Shown one piece after another: positions 9,785-19,578 of a stretch of DNA of 64,000 nucleotides. Below the pieces are notes generated by a model. The model was not told the origin of the DNA. It saw only the letters and a program-made list of their open reading frames with translations, and ran no database searches. How positions within the stretch are numbered: position 1 is the first letter of the stretch; every line of letters starts with the position of its first letter. This DNA is from Candidatus Uabimicrobium amorphum (GTDB taxonomy: Bacteria > Planctomycetota > Uabimicrobiia > Uabimicrobiales > Uabimicrobiaceae): NCBI RefSeq assembly GCF_009002475.1, contig NZ_AP019860.1, positions 8,801,547 to 8,865,546 on the forward strand, in the 5' to 3' direction. The translations under genes were made by a program, and so were the position numbers.

Positions 9785-12700
9785 TTATGTGCTAGATGTT
9801 TTACAAAACATATCGTTGAGTATGTTATACATACACGGCAACACCACCAACACCAAAACCGTAGAACTCAGTAAGCCAAATACCAAACTTGTGGCAATGG
9901 GAATGAGAACCTGAGCTTGAACACTACGCTCTAATAACAAAGGTAAAAGACCCGCCATTGTCGTTAGTGAAGTGAGAAACACCGCGCGAAATCGTTCTTT
10001 ACTTGCTAAAACAGCCGCGTGTGCACCGTGCTCTCGTTCTTTATTTTTGATAAACTCCACCAACAAAATAGAATCGTTTACCACAATTCCTGCCAGTGAC
10101 GCAAATCCCAGCAAACTTGCTAAAGACAAATCAATTTGCATGATAAAGTGCCCGATAACGACTCCCACAAAGGCAAAAGGAATCGCGGTCATGATCATGA
10201 TGGGTTCGCGATAGTTGCCAAATTGAAACGACAACAGTGTAAAAACCCCCAAGGAACCAATAATTAAAGCCAACCAAATAGAACTACTCGTCACCGCCGA
10301 ATTTTCCGTTTCACCACTTATCGATATTTCCACTTGTGGAAACTGTTTGCACAGTTTTGTGAGATATTCCGTGCGAAACTTCGCCATAAATTCCTGCAAA
10401 TTGATTTGGTGATGATTGATGTCTCCCTCGATGGTAACGGTGCGCTTTTCGCGCACATGACGAATGGTATTAAATCCCTGTACAACTTCTAAATCCGCCA
10501 CTGCGTGAAGCGGTATTTGTTGCCCGCGATTTGTCGTGACATAAAAATTCGCAATGTCATGAATTTCGTCTCTGTTTATCTTGGGAAGCTTCACTTCCAC
10601 CTCAAAAGAAGTTTGCGCGACCTGCACATTTTGAACATAATGGCCATGAAAAGACGATCGCAGTTGTTGGGCAATCGTTTGCGCGTCGACAAGTTCTGTC
10701 GCTCCCTGTTTTAGACGAATCAGAACCTCTTTTTTCCCACTGCGCAAATCATCGCGAAGATTTACCACTCCCTTGTATTTGCTCATATAGCTTTGAATGA
10801 GAATAGAGACTTCTTTCAACTGAGAAATATCCTCCCCATGGAGCAGTATCTCAATAGGCACACCTGCTGGTTTAATCACACGTTGTGCGAAATTGATCGA
10901 CAAGACTTGTGGAAGTTCCCCCACCTCTTTACGCCACATATCGTTGATTTCGCTAGATAAAACCGAACGAAATTGGTTCTTCACCAAGTCCACGGAAATC
11001 GTCGCTAAATGGGCACCACTTTCTTTCGCGTCCACGTTGATTCCATACACAACGCGTTTGTTGCGCATAATTTCTTCACCATACTGCTCTTGTATTTTAC
11101 TACGTACCCGCGAAAAAGCCGCGTCTACCATACCCACAAGTTCTTCCGTGTCCTCCAAGGGCGTACCTTGAGGCAACAAAATACGTGCTTCGGCAATATT
11201 CCCCTCTAAATCGGGAAATGCGCGAAATTTCTTAATGCCACCGGTCAGTGTTGCCATTGCGATACACACAATACCAATCAAGAGCCCCATCACCAAATAA
11301 CGATGACGAATCGCCGTGGTCACCACCACATGGAGAACTTTCGCACGCAAAAATTCAATGAAATTTTCGACCCTTTGTCGTAAACGGTTGCCATGGTCTT
11401 CTGGAGACAGTGTATGAACTAAATGACTCGGTAAAATGAAAAATGCTTCGAGAATACTCACGATGAGAACCACGAGAAGTACAACAGGAATTACTTGTAA
11501 TATTTTCCCCAAATTCCCCTCCATAAATGCCAAAGGAACGAACACAAACGCCGTGGTGAGAAAAGATGAAATTACGCCCATTTTGACTTCGTTAATACCA
11601 CGCACCACTGCTTCGAGAGGTTTCTCGCCTTTTTGCAAGTGTGTCGCAATGTTTTCCGCAATGACAATCGCATCATCCATCACTAAGCCAAGGGCAATAA
11701 GTAGTGCCAACATTGTCATCATATTGAGAGAATAGCCAAGATAAAACATAATGCAAAACGTAGTCAAAAAAGAGACAGGAAGTCCCATGGATACCCAAAA
11801 AGCTAGAGGAAAATTAAAAAACAACCACATCGACAAAAACACCAAAAGTAACCCTTGCCAACCATTCGTCATCAGTAGATCTAAACGCTCACGTACAATG
11901 GAAGACACATCTTGGGTGATTGCCAAGTGTGCCGTTTCCGGTAATTCATCGTTTTTGTTCGCGATAAACGATTGCACTAAATCCAAAATACGCAAACCGT
12001 CTTGTTCCTTTTCTTTAAATATCGTTAGTAACCCCGCACGCTTATTATTAAACATAATCTTATTTTCACGTACCTTTAATACATAACTCAATTGTGCAAT
12101 GTCCCCTAGTTGAATCTCTTCCCCACGTTGCCCATTTAATACAACAACCTTCGCAAACTCCTCTAGATTCTGCCTCTCATCGGCATATCGCACAAGTATT
12201 TCTTCATGGCCTGTCGAAACAGATCCCGACGGCAAATCAATACTGTTTTGCGATATTTTTTGGGCTATTTGTGCGATGTTCAACTTATATTGCAACAGTT
12301 TATCTTGAGAAACCTCGATGCAAATTTGCCGCTCGGAAAAACCGTGTAGTTCTATTTGTGAAATCTCATTGTGTTGTCGCAACTCACTCTTGAGTTCCTC
12401 GCAAAAGTCTTTGAGCTCTTGCACCGACATTTCACCTGTCACCGCGATAGAAGTCACAGGTATGTGTATATTAAAATGAGAAACGACCGGCTTTTCTATT
12501 TCTTGCGGAAACGTTTTAATACTTTCTATATTATTGCGTATATCAGCTAAAAATTTATCGATGTTTCCGCTGTCGTCCATAGTAATAGAAACTTTTGCCA
12601 AGCCCTCGTGCGCTTCTGATTTTATTTTTGAGATGTAACTAACAGCACTGAGAGATTCTTCCATTTTATTGACAATTTCGTTTTCCACTTCCGCCGCCGA

Positions 12701-12856
12701 AGCCCCAGGATACACAACAACCACCTGTACAATATCCGACTCAAAATCGGGAAAGGTTTCGCGACGCAAAGACGGAAGAAAAAAACAGCCTACAAATACA
12801 ATGGCAAGCGTAATAATATTCGCCGCCGTCGCATGTTTTGCCATATATCGAATCAT
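9785..12856 (-). CDS. RND-family efflux pump, inner-membrane permease
   Basis: About 1023 residues, the usual length for AcrB/MexB/CzcA-type pumps, with one N-terminal span, a large periplasmic loop, a block of spans, a second loop and a final block. The fourth span carries GLVMDDAIVIAEN (paired Asp near 394-395), the proton-relay pattern of hydrophobe/amphiphile exporters; metal exporters of the CzcA branch usually have DG here. The substrate cannot be read from sequence. GTG at 12859 and ATG at 12856 are both possible; GGAG lies seven bases before the ATG, so I prefer it. The adaptor gene ends within the same bases. No outer-membrane channel gene is nearby. Confidence 0.92.
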   Translation of the reverse strand: MIRYMAKHATAANIITLAIVFVGCFFLPSLRRETFPDFESDIVQVVVVYPGASAAEVENEIVNKMEESLSAVSYISKIKSEAHEGLAKVSITMDDSGNIDKFLADIRNNIESIKTFPQEIEKPVVSHFNIHIPVTSIAVTGEMSVQELKDFCEELKSELRQHNEISQIELHGFSERQICIEVSQDKLLQYKLNIAQIAQKISQNSIDLPSGSVSTGHEEILVRYADERQNLEEFAKVVVLNGQRGEEIQLGDIAQLSYVLKVRENKIMFNNKRAGLLTIFKEKEQDGLRILDLVQSFIANKNDELPETAHLAITQDVSSIVRERLDLLMTNGWQGLLLVFLSMWLFFNFPLAFWVSMGLPVSFLTTFCIMFYLGYSLNMMTMLALLIALGLVMDDAIVIAENIATHLQKGEKPLEAVVRGINEVKMGVISSFLTTAFVFVPLAFMEGNLGKILQVIPVVLLVVLIVSILEAFFILPSHLVHTLSPEDHGNRLRQRVENFIEFLRAKVLHVVVTTAIRHRYLVMGLLIGIVCIAMATLTGGIKKFRAFPDLEGNIAEARILLPQGTPLEDTEELVGMVDAAFSRVRSKIQEQYGEEIMRNKRVVYGINVDAKESGAHLATISVDLVKNQFRSVLSSEINDMWRKEVGELPQVLSINFAQRVIKPAGVPIEILLHGEDISQLKEVSILIQSYMSKYKGVVNLRDDLRSGKKEVLIRLKQGATELVDAQTIAQQLRSSFHGHYVQNVQVAQTSFEVEVKLPKINRDEIHDIANFYVTTNRGQQIPLHAVADLEVVQGFNTIRHVREKRTVTIEGDINHHQINLQEFMAKFRTEYLTKLCKQFPQVEISISGETENSAVTSSSIWLALIIGSLGVFTLLSFQFGNYREPIMIMTAIPFAFVGVVIGHFIMQIDLSLASLLGFASLAGIVVNDSILLVEFIKNKEREHGAHAAVLASKERFRAVFLTSLTTMAGLLPLLLERSVQAQVLIPIATSLVFGLLSSTVLVLVVLPCMYNILNDMFCKTSST

Positions 12857-12858
12857 CA

Positions 12859-14166
12859 CTAATCTCCTTCCATTACATGCAAATTATTCACCGCAGGTAC
12901 CACGGGAGAAACAATAATTTTTGGATACTCATTCGGTAAATTCTCAATAATTGCCATGTTGTCTTGCCAAAAGTCGACATGAATGGCGCGCTTTTGTAAA
13001 CGGCTGTTATTATCGACAAAATACACAGTGTTCCCACTATGCATTGCGTGACGAGGTATGCAAAGCGCCGCGCGTTTTTTTCCCAAAATCACCACTTCAC
13101 AAAACATACCTTTCACCATAAATTGACGTTTGTCGATAGGCACATCTTCTTGTGGAGTGTTGTAAACGGCAAACACCATCCCAAAACTACGTGTTTGCGG
13201 GTCAATATCATCACGAAATCGAACAAAGTCCCCATGCCAAATAAGTCTGCGTCCATTGCCTTCCCAAGTAATTTTTGCCTGCACACCCATTTGCTTTAAC
13301 AACTGTGGGTTTTCCCGCAACTTTTTACCCAAGATACGTTTTTCGTTTTTTGGTAACAAATGATCAAGTTTTTTCCAAAACTGTGCCTCTATTTCCATCA
13401 CAGAAATGTCATCCACACGCAGGAGAACTTGTCCAGACGCAGCCACTTGGTTTTGTGTAACCGTTACTTCGGTAACAAGCCCGGTAAATGGCGCACGAAT
13501 TTTGGTGTATCGCAACTTGCGCACGGCACTTTGCAATTGCGCTGCAATTTCTTGCTTCTGCGTTAGCAACATTTTCTTTTGTGTGGGCACTAAGTTGAGA
13601 CTGTTTTGCAAAGAGCGCACACGATGTTTTTGCGCTAGAAAATTACGTAACTGCGCTTCGTATGTCGATTGTGCGGCTACGTTATTACGCATCAATTTCT
13701 TTTGCCGCTCTACTTCTCTCTTGTTCCACTCCAAACTTTGCTGCTCTATTTTTAATAGCGCCTTATTGTTTTCCATAGAAACACGCAATTCCTCTAGCTG
13801 TGCGTCGATACGATCTGAGTTTGCGTTGAGTTTAGTGATGTTAATCTCATATTCACGGGGATCTATTTTCACGACAACAGTACCCTTATGAACTATTTCG
13901 CCCTTTTTGAGCTTTTCGTGAACATAAATTACCTCCCCGCTCACCTGAGACATACCTACCCAAGTGCGTGAGGGCTGCGCATAGCCATAACTCTTGATAC
14001 GCGGCACGACAACAGATGTTGTCACGGGAATTGTCTTAACTACTTTACGCGGTTGTTGCTGATGTTCATGAAGTAAACTATTGCGCGCATTCGCCCAAAC
14101 GAGCGTGAGCATTCCCACAATAATCGGTGGAAAGAACGATAATTTTTTCCAAATACTATTTTTCAT
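12859..14166 (-). CDS. RND pump periplasmic adaptor (membrane fusion protein)
   Basis: About 435 residues in the HlyD/AcrA adaptor family. A short N-terminal membrane anchor precedes a lipoyl-like half (GEIVHKGTVVVKIDPREYE), a long coiled-coil hairpin of about 100 residues, the second lipoyl half (TKIRAPFTGLVTEV) and a beta-barrel region. It links the RND permease to an outer-membrane channel. I chose the ATG at 14166, with GGGAG six bases upstream; an earlier in-frame ATG at 14262 would add 32 polar residues before the anchor and would overlap the divergent promoter. Its stop TAG overlaps the permease start region, so the two are coupled. Confidence 0.88.
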   Translation of the reverse strand: MKNSIWKKLSFFPPIIVGMLTLVWANARNSLLHEHQQQPRKVVKTIPVTTSVVVPRIKSYGYAQPSRTWVGMSQVSGEVIYVHEKLKKGEIVHKGTVVVKIDPREYEINITKLNANSDRIDAQLEELRVSMENNKALLKIEQQSLEWNKREVERQKKLMRNNVAAQSTYEAQLRNFLAQKHRVRSLQNSLNLVPTQKKMLLTQKQEIAAQLQSAVRKLRYTKIRAPFTGLVTEVTVTQNQVAASGQVLLRVDDISVMEIEAQFWKKLDHLLPKNEKRILGKKLRENPQLLKQMGVQAKITWEGNGRRLIWHGDFVRFRDDIDPQTRSFGMVFAVYNTPQEDVPIDKRQFMVKGMFCEVVILGKKRAALCIPRHAMHSGNTVYFVDNNSRLQKRAIHVDFWQDNMAIIENLPNEYPKIIVSPVVPAVNNLHVMEGD

Positions 14167-14227
14167 TTTTTTCTCCCAATAGACTTTCCATAGGTTTTCC
14201 CCATTAGTGTCAAAAATAGCATTTGGG

Positions 14228-14255
14228 TTGGATTTTTTTTTATTTGAGTTACAAT
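14228..14255 (+). promoter_or_regulatory. Candidate sigma-70-type promoter for the GNAT gene
   Basis: TTGGAT (14228-14233) and TACAAT (14250-14255) are separated by 16 bases, and the GNAT start codon is 48 bases further on. It lies in the short divergent gap between the adaptor gene and the GNAT gene. Confidence 0.45.
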
Positions 14256-14303
14256 TACTCATTCGTCACAACTGAATTTATCGTAATTTGCGAGGAAGTA
14301 AAA

Positions 14304-14726
14304 ATGTATCGATTTGCAGAAGATTTAGAAAGCGTACCTTGGGAGGAACTGTGTGATTTGTACGAAAAAACCGATCTTGGACAACGAAACCCCACAGAGC
14401 TACAACAAGCTTTTTCGCAAAGTAGTCATGTAGTTCTAGTGTATCAAGACGCGCAGATCGTCGGCGGTGGTAGAGCCATTAGCGACGGTGTTTACTACTC
14501 TGGTATTTTCGATATCGCGGTTTTACCTGAACACCAAGGAAAAGGACTGGGACGCGAAATTATGAACCGTTTACTGGCAAAACTAAATAAGCAATTCATT
14601 GTCCTAACAACCACAGTCGGCAAAGAAGAATTCTACGGGAAGTTAGGCTTTCGCAAACACAAAACCGCGATGGCAATTTATCCAGCGCACAAACAAAAAT
14701 CGGCGAAGCTTTATTTGGAAGATTGA
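14304..14726 (+). CDS. GNAT-family N-acetyltransferase
   Basis: 140 residues from the ATG at 14304, which has a GAGGAA ribosome site; an earlier ATG at 14223 lies upstream of the likely promoter. The acetyl-CoA loop QGKGLG (78-83) follows the beta strand FDIAVLPEH, and FYGKLGF (110-116) is the usual C-terminal GNAT motif. It should transfer an acetyl group from acetyl-CoA to an amine. The substrate is unknown. It stands alone between divergent efflux genes and the repeat array. Confidence 0.88.
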   Translation: MYRFAEDLESVPWEELCDLYEKTDLGQRNPTELQQAFSQSSHVVLVYQDAQIVGGGRAISDGVYYSGIFDIAVLPEHQGKGLGREIMNRLLAKLNKQFIVLTTTVGKEEFYGKLGFRKHKTAMAIYPAHKQKSAKLYLED

Positions 14727-14741
14727 ATTCTACTGGTATGC

Positions 14742-14996
14742 GATGCCCTCACCATCAAATAGCAAGTTTTCAGCGTAGCTGAAAACTCCTATTTTCATAC
14801 CTCTCCCACAGGGAGAGGTGTAATGCTTCTCTTTTGGTAAAAACAAAATTCACTTGATTTGCGAACCAAATTTAGCGCGCATAAAACAAAACGAATGGTA
14901 TCAAATTCCCACGTGTTATGCCTCTCCCTGTGGGAGAGGCATGAGAATTAAGGCTTTTAGCAAAGCTAAAACCTTAAATTCGATGGTGAGGGCACC
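14742..14996. mobile_element. MITE-like element, 255 bp, copy 1
   Basis: The left end reads GATGCCCTCACCATC and the right end is close to its reverse complement (14980-14996), so the element has imperfect terminal inverted repeats of about 17 bp. Each arm contains an internal hairpin (TTTTCAGC-GTA-GCTGAAAA on the left) and an 8-bp CCTCTCCC/GGGAGAGG hairpin. The middle is homologous, in reverse orientation, to the element at 28448-28721. There is no coding capacity. The right arm continues into the tandem array. Confidence 0.7.
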
Positions 14997-15445
14997 AACA
15001 CAAAAACAAACCCCTTTTCTTACCTAAACCAAATAAATTTAGCTCGCATAAAACAAAACGAATGGTATCAAATTCCACGTGTTATGCCTCTCCCTGTGGG
15101 AGAGGCATGAGAATTAAGGCTTTTAGCAAAGCTAAAACCTTAAATTCGATGGTGAGGGCACCAACACAAAAACAAACCCCTTTTCTTACCTAAACCAAAT
15201 AAATTTAGCGCGCATAAAACAAAACGAATGGTATCAAATTCCACGTGTTACGCCTCTCCCTGTGGGAGAGGCATGAGAATTAAGGCTTTTAGCAAAGCTA
15301 AAACCTTAAATTCGATGGTGAGGGCACCAATACAAAAACAAAACTCTTTTCTTACCTAAACCAAATAAATTTAGCTCGCACAAAACCTTAAATTCGATGG
15401 TGAGGGCACCAATACAAAAACAAAACTCTTTTCTTACCTAAACCA
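14868..15445 (+). repeat. Tandem array with 166-bp period (about 3.5 units)
   Basis: Nearly identical units recur with the CCTCTCCC hairpin at 14920, 15086 and 15252, and a shortened unit of about 82 bp follows near 15382. Each unit has AAATTTAGC(G/T)CGCATAAAAC, the CCTCTCCC-TGT-GGGAGAGG hairpin, a CTTTTAGC-AAA-GCTAAAA hairpin and the TCGATGGTGAGGGCACCAA end sequence. The array is an amplification of the right half of the adjacent MITE-like element. It fills the 796-base gap between the GNAT gene and the next gene. No ORF was found in it. Confidence 0.9.
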
Positions 15446-15454
15446 ACCTAACTA

Positions 15455-15483
15455 GTGACAGCAAAATAAAGATATGTTATGAT
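15455..15483 (+). promoter_or_regulatory. Candidate sigma-70-type promoter for the NlpC/P60-like gene
   Basis: GTGACA (15455-15460) and TATGAT (15478-15483) are separated by 17 bases, just after the end of the tandem array and 39 bases ahead of the start codon at 15523. Confidence 0.5.
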
Positions 15484-15522
15484 AAAAATAATTCGTTTCT
15501 AAAACATTAGGAGGTTAGAACA

Positions 15523-17031
15523 ATGAAGAATTTATGCATAGCGCTACTACTCATAGTGGCTTTGCACGCAGATTTTGCCATAGACAAAATCTTTTCTGTT
15601 TCCTACGAACGTGGACAAATTACCGTTCATAATAATACAGATGTCGCTACCGGAATAGACAATTTCTATGTTTCTGGTGACGATCTCTATTTACTTCACA
15701 GTAGCGAACAGCGTATTTTACATTATTCCCTTTCACAGCAAGAGTACATCAAAAGCATCGACATTCCTGCTTTTGCCATTGATATCGCTGTTCAGGGCCA
15801 AGTAATTTTTGTCGTTACTTCGGATCAAAAACTACACATCATCAATTCGCGTCAAATATCCTCACATAGCGTTGGCAAAGACGTTATTTCCGGTATTCAC
15901 ATTGTAAACAATATGCCCGTACTTCACCTAGCCAACGGCTCGACCCTAGATCCATCGCAAGATGGTCGCACCGTCAAGGGCTGGCAATACGGCAACACCC
16001 ACGTTTACACCGAAAAAGTAGCGCAAAACATGGGCAAAGTTGTTGTTCACCACAACGACCTAGAAATGACCTTTGATATTCCCACGGAACTAGAACTAGG
16101 TTCGATTGTTCCTCTAGGAGTTCACGGAGACAAAGTATTTGTTCGTATAGAAAACCTTATTTCCAGTAGCCCAATACAAGTTTCGCAACAAATTTTGTGC
16201 CTAAACATTCGCAATCGTGGCCATGTGATCGCCACAACAATACCGAATATACACAACAACTTCAGCTACAACGATTGCAAACAAATTGGCAACACTTTGT
16301 TTAAAATGATGCTCACTCCACAAGGTATCGATATTATCACTTTAAGTACCGAAAAAGACGGTGCAACTGCTTGGCCATACGACTATGCTCATCATTACAA
16401 CGATCATTTATCGCAGATAGCAGAACCAGTAACAGATGAAGTGGTAGAAGAACCAAAAACACGTATATCTCGCAGCCAAATCATCTGGAACGCCGAAGCG
16501 TACCTTGGTGTATATTGGAGCTGTAAATCCAAAAATACCACTGGGCTAAAAACACTACCCGACGGCTCTAAAATCCGTACCCCAAAATGGGTAAAATCCG
16601 GCTCTCACTACAAAATTCCTTACAAATGGGGTGGCTTTACCAGCGTTTCTGTATTCAAACAAAAAGCCTCACAAGGAAAATATGCCGGAAGTGACTACAC
16701 CAAGTCCGTTTCTTGGGGAGACAATCATTGTGTAGGCGTTGACTGCTCTGGATTCGTTTCTCGTGCCTGGGGAACCAGTAAAAAATACGGAACAAGCACC
16801 ATCGGTCAAGTTTCGACACAACTGAGTTCCACTTCCAAGTTGAAAAAAGGCGACGCATTAAACAAACGCGGTAGTCACATTGTTCTCGTTATCGAAAACA
16901 ATCCAAGCGGAACTGTAAGTGTTATCGAAGCTTCTGGTATTGACTGGGCGGTTTCAAAGCGCACACGTAACCTATCTTCTATGTCTGGTTACAAACCGAT
17001 TTACTACAACAATGTTAGCGAATGGAAATAG
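15523..17031 (+). CDS. Secreted NlpC/P60-like cysteine hydrolase with beta-propeller-like N-terminus
   Basis: 502 residues. A signal peptide (about 1-17, ending LHA) is followed by about 300 residues of repeating beta strands (DDLYLLHSSEQRILHYS and similar), probably a propeller-like binding region. From about residue 330 comes a hydrolase domain: WGG at the entry, the nucleophile-type motif GVDCSGFV with Cys408, and GSHIVLV with His452, the layout of NlpC/P60 enzymes that cut peptidoglycan stem peptides or other amide bonds. AGGAGG precedes the ATG. The wall substrate is inferred from the family only. Confidence 0.8.
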   Translation: MKNLCIALLLIVALHADFAIDKIFSVSYERGQITVHNNTDVATGIDNFYVSGDDLYLLHSSEQRILHYSLSQQEYIKSIDIPAFAIDIAVQGQVIFVVTSDQKLHIINSRQISSHSVGKDVISGIHIVNNMPVLHLANGSTLDPSQDGRTVKGWQYGNTHVYTEKVAQNMGKVVVHHNDLEMTFDIPTELELGSIVPLGVHGDKVFVRIENLISSSPIQVSQQILCLNIRNRGHVIATTIPNIHNNFSYNDCKQIGNTLFKMMLTPQGIDIITLSTEKDGATAWPYDYAHHYNDHLSQIAEPVTDEVVEEPKTRISRSQIIWNAEAYLGVYWSCKSKNTTGLKTLPDGSKIRTPKWVKSGSHYKIPYKWGGFTSVSVFKQKASQGKYAGSDYTKSVSWGDNHCVGVDCSGFVSRAWGTSKKYGTSTIGQVSTQLSSTSKLKKGDALNKRGSHIVLVIENNPSGTVSVIEASGIDWAVSKRTRNLSSMSGYKPIYYNNVSEWK

Positions 17032-17043
17032 TTAGCTAACCTT

Positions 17044-17068
17044 ACCGAACTGCATAAAGCAGTTCGGT
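17044..17068 (+). terminator. Hairpin after the NlpC/P60-like gene
   Basis: A 10-bp perfect stem, ACCGAACTGC with its complement, around the loop ATAAA, 12 bases after the stop codon. The T tract after it is weak. Confidence 0.6.
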
Positions 17069-17141
17069 GATTACTCCTCCTCACAATCCCATACTTCCCC
17101 CCACGCCCAGTTCAATTTTTTAAAATAATTTAAATTTCCTA

Positions 17142-17169
17142 TTGACAAAAACTCCAAAGTCTTTAACAT
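17142..17169 (+). promoter_or_regulatory. Candidate promoter for the paired secreted proteins
   Basis: A perfect TTGACA (17142-17147) is followed after 16 bases by TAACAT (17164-17169), 42 bases ahead of the start codon at 17212. Confidence 0.5.
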
Positions 17170-17211
17170 TTGCACATCAATGTTTAAGGACTTCATTACT
17201 AGGAGTTATTT

Positions 17212-19566
17212 ATGAAGAATATTTTTATTGTTTTGGCAATCCTTTTATTGAGTGTTGCACTTATGGCGCAATCTGTAGAGGAACGGTTACCGGAAAATAG
17301 CGTTTTCGTTGTAACCTTTCCTAATATAGAAAAAGCTGTAGATGCATTACAAAATACTAGTCTTGCTCGTTTAACACGCGATCCGCAAATACGCGAGGTG
17401 ATTGCGGGTTTAATGGAACCATATCAAGAACAACTACAACCTTTCTTGATGCAATATCATCAAGCAATGCAACAGGCGGAGCAAGTGGCTCTTGGAGAGA
17501 TCACTGTCGCCGTTACCGCGGTCAATATGCGCGAACAAATTCCCGTAGAAGCGGTAGTGTGCATTGAGCTAAAAAAAGGTATGCAACTTGCCCAACAAGC
17601 TTTACCTATGTTGGAGCAACAAATGCAAAAAGACGAGAACGGTGTATACCATATGCCTGGCATGGCACATCTAAAGGTGACAGAAACTCACCTTCTTGCG
17701 GCAACCAGCATGGATCTTTTAAATCTTGTTTCCGCAGACCACGATAAGTCACTCAAAAACAATGCGGCCTATCAAAAGGCGAAGAAAAAAGTGCAAAAAG
17801 ACCACACACCGGGGATTTTTGTTCATATCAATACCGCAGAGCTATACAAAACTTTTTCACCGATGTTTGGAAAAAAAGAGAGTGAAGTTTTTCAGTCTTT
17901 ACATTTGAACAAACTCAACTCCGTCTCCATGGCTCTTAATATTGCGGGAGATCATCTTCACGATGCACTTTTCATCGATTTTCCCGGACATTCTCCACTA
18001 AAAGATCTACTTATTTACGAACCTGTTTCGGAAGAGATACTCACCAAAATGCCCGCTACAACGCACCTTGCCTTGGCGGTCAACTTCAGCTTGCAATCGT
18101 TACTTAACAAAATCGAAAAGCTCATTTTAGCCGTAGAACCTCGCGAAATAAGAGGTTTTCGTCGCGAGATGGAACTTGCGGACAATGAACTAAGGATGTC
18201 TTTCAAAAATGATTTGGGCACACTTTTCGGTGAAATGGCGCTTTTTCAATATTCGAACAACAACAGTGGTCTAATTCCTCACACGATGCTCATCGCCCAA
18301 TGCAATGATCCAGTTACTTTTGGTAAATTACTGGGAATGATTCAAAAAGAAGTGCGCATGTTCTCTTCTCATAAAATGGTGTACAAAGGACGTACGCTGC
18401 ATTACTTCTCGGTTACCGCAAAGAGACGTTGGGGTGGTTGGCACCGCGAAGATGATCTTATTGCCACGGGAGTGTTCTTAGGCGGCATGGGTTTCTTTTT
18501 TGATGATGGTTATATTCACCTGGGACAAGTTCAGACTCTGAAAGATTATATAAACACTCATGGAAAAAATAACCTGACGACCAACGGCGATTTCCAAAAA
18601 GCACACGCCAGTCTTACGGTAAAAAATCCTTCGATCTTTGCTTATCGTAATTTGCGTTCGGGACTTAGTACCTATTGGAACACTTTCCTACCTGCACTTC
18701 GTAGTCTGGAAGGATACGCACGCGCTGCAGGCATTCCTCTAGAAACAGCTCTACTACCTGATGGTGATACTCTTGGCAAGTATTTTACTCCTGCCGGTTT
18801 GGGATTTGTCACCAACACGGACGGAGTTTCTTTTGAGTCTTATAGTCACATGGGTGGACTTAAGATGCTAGGTTTGCCAATATTTGCACTATTTTTAATC
18901 GAAGAAGGACTTCCTTATCGTCAGAGACGCAAAGTTAAACGCGAAATTGAAAACCTATTTAACGCACTAGAAGACCTAATCGGTGACGCCAGTCCTTTTC
19001 GCAGTTCACGCATAGCGGCAAACGAAAGTTCTGCCATTGGGACCCTGCGCAGTATCAGCTCATCACAGGCTCTTTTTCAAAGTGGCTGTTATCTTGATCG
19101 CAATCAAAACGGCGTAGGTGAATATGCATTTCTTCAAGAACTTACCGGGCAAAGTGGTCGTTTAGATAAGCCTGTTAAATATGGGTTTTTATCAAGAACT
19201 TTGCAACCTAATTATCGTGGTGTTGCGCAAAAAAGCGGCTATTACTTCCGTATGTATTTGCCTGGTTCGCAAGGATTCCAAAACGCAATCGCCGAGTCGA
19301 GCAAATTTTCCGATAAAGTCAGCGATGAAACAATTTCAAATCAAGAAATCCGTTTTATCTGCTATGCATGGCCTGTAAATTACAGAAGAACGGGAAAGCG
19401 TGCCTTTTGTGTTACAGAAAGTGGCGAAGTATTTGCAACAGAGAACAACGCCAAACGCTACACAGGAAACTACGAACCGGAAGTAAATGCGGCGTTTTCT
19501 GGTAAAAATGAATCCCCTACTTACGGTCAAGGCAGTGATGGACAGTATTGGTCCTCAGCATACTAA
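17212..19566 (+). CDS. Secreted protein with C-terminal pseudopilin-like domain
   Basis: 784 residues. The signal peptide (about 1-19, ending LMA) is followed by about 530 residues of alpha/beta repeats resembling DUF3352-type exported proteins (PENSVFVVTFPNIEKAVDAL). A hydrophobic stretch near 555-570 precedes a basic RQRRKVKREIE segment and, from about 600, the sequence SSAIGTLRSISSSQALFQSG, then NGVGEYAFLQELTG. This matches the globular region of planctomycete type II secretion/prepilin-like proteins. AGGAG precedes the ATG. A shorter paralogue follows after 12 bases. Function unknown. Confidence 0.75.
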   Translation: MKNIFIVLAILLLSVALMAQSVEERLPENSVFVVTFPNIEKAVDALQNTSLARLTRDPQIREVIAGLMEPYQEQLQPFLMQYHQAMQQAEQVALGEITVAVTAVNMREQIPVEAVVCIELKKGMQLAQQALPMLEQQMQKDENGVYHMPGMAHLKVTETHLLAATSMDLLNLVSADHDKSLKNNAAYQKAKKKVQKDHTPGIFVHINTAELYKTFSPMFGKKESEVFQSLHLNKLNSVSMALNIAGDHLHDALFIDFPGHSPLKDLLIYEPVSEEILTKMPATTHLALAVNFSLQSLLNKIEKLILAVEPREIRGFRREMELADNELRMSFKNDLGTLFGEMALFQYSNNNSGLIPHTMLIAQCNDPVTFGKLLGMIQKEVRMFSSHKMVYKGRTLHYFSVTAKRRWGGWHREDDLIATGVFLGGMGFFFDDGYIHLGQVQTLKDYINTHGKNNLTTNGDFQKAHASLTVKNPSIFAYRNLRSGLSTYWNTFLPALRSLEGYARAAGIPLETALLPDGDTLGKYFTPAGLGFVTNTDGVSFESYSHMGGLKMLGLPIFALFLIEEGLPYRQRRKVKREIENLFNALEDLIGDASPFRSSRIAANESSAIGTLRSISSSQALFQSGCYLDRNQNGVGEYAFLQELTGQSGRLDKPVKYGFLSRTLQPNYRGVAQKSGYYFRMYLPGSQGFQNAIAESSKFSDKVSDETISNQEIRFICYAWPVNYRRTGKRAFCVTESGEVFATENNAKRYTGNYEPEVNAAFSGKNESPTYGQGSDGQYWSSAY

Positions 19567-19578
19567 AAGGAGAAAATA

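Noticed and set aside
9785-12856. Heavy-metal (CzcA-type) RND pump
   Set aside because: The fourth span has paired Asp as in hydrophobe/amphiphile exporters and no metal-resistance genes are adjacent.
13406-13891. 161-residue + strand frame rich in Cys
   Set aside because: Antisense to the coiled-coil of the RND adaptor.
14868-15445. Possible CRISPR array
   Set aside because: The period is 166 bp with almost identical units and no variable spacers; it is a tandem duplication of the MITE arm.
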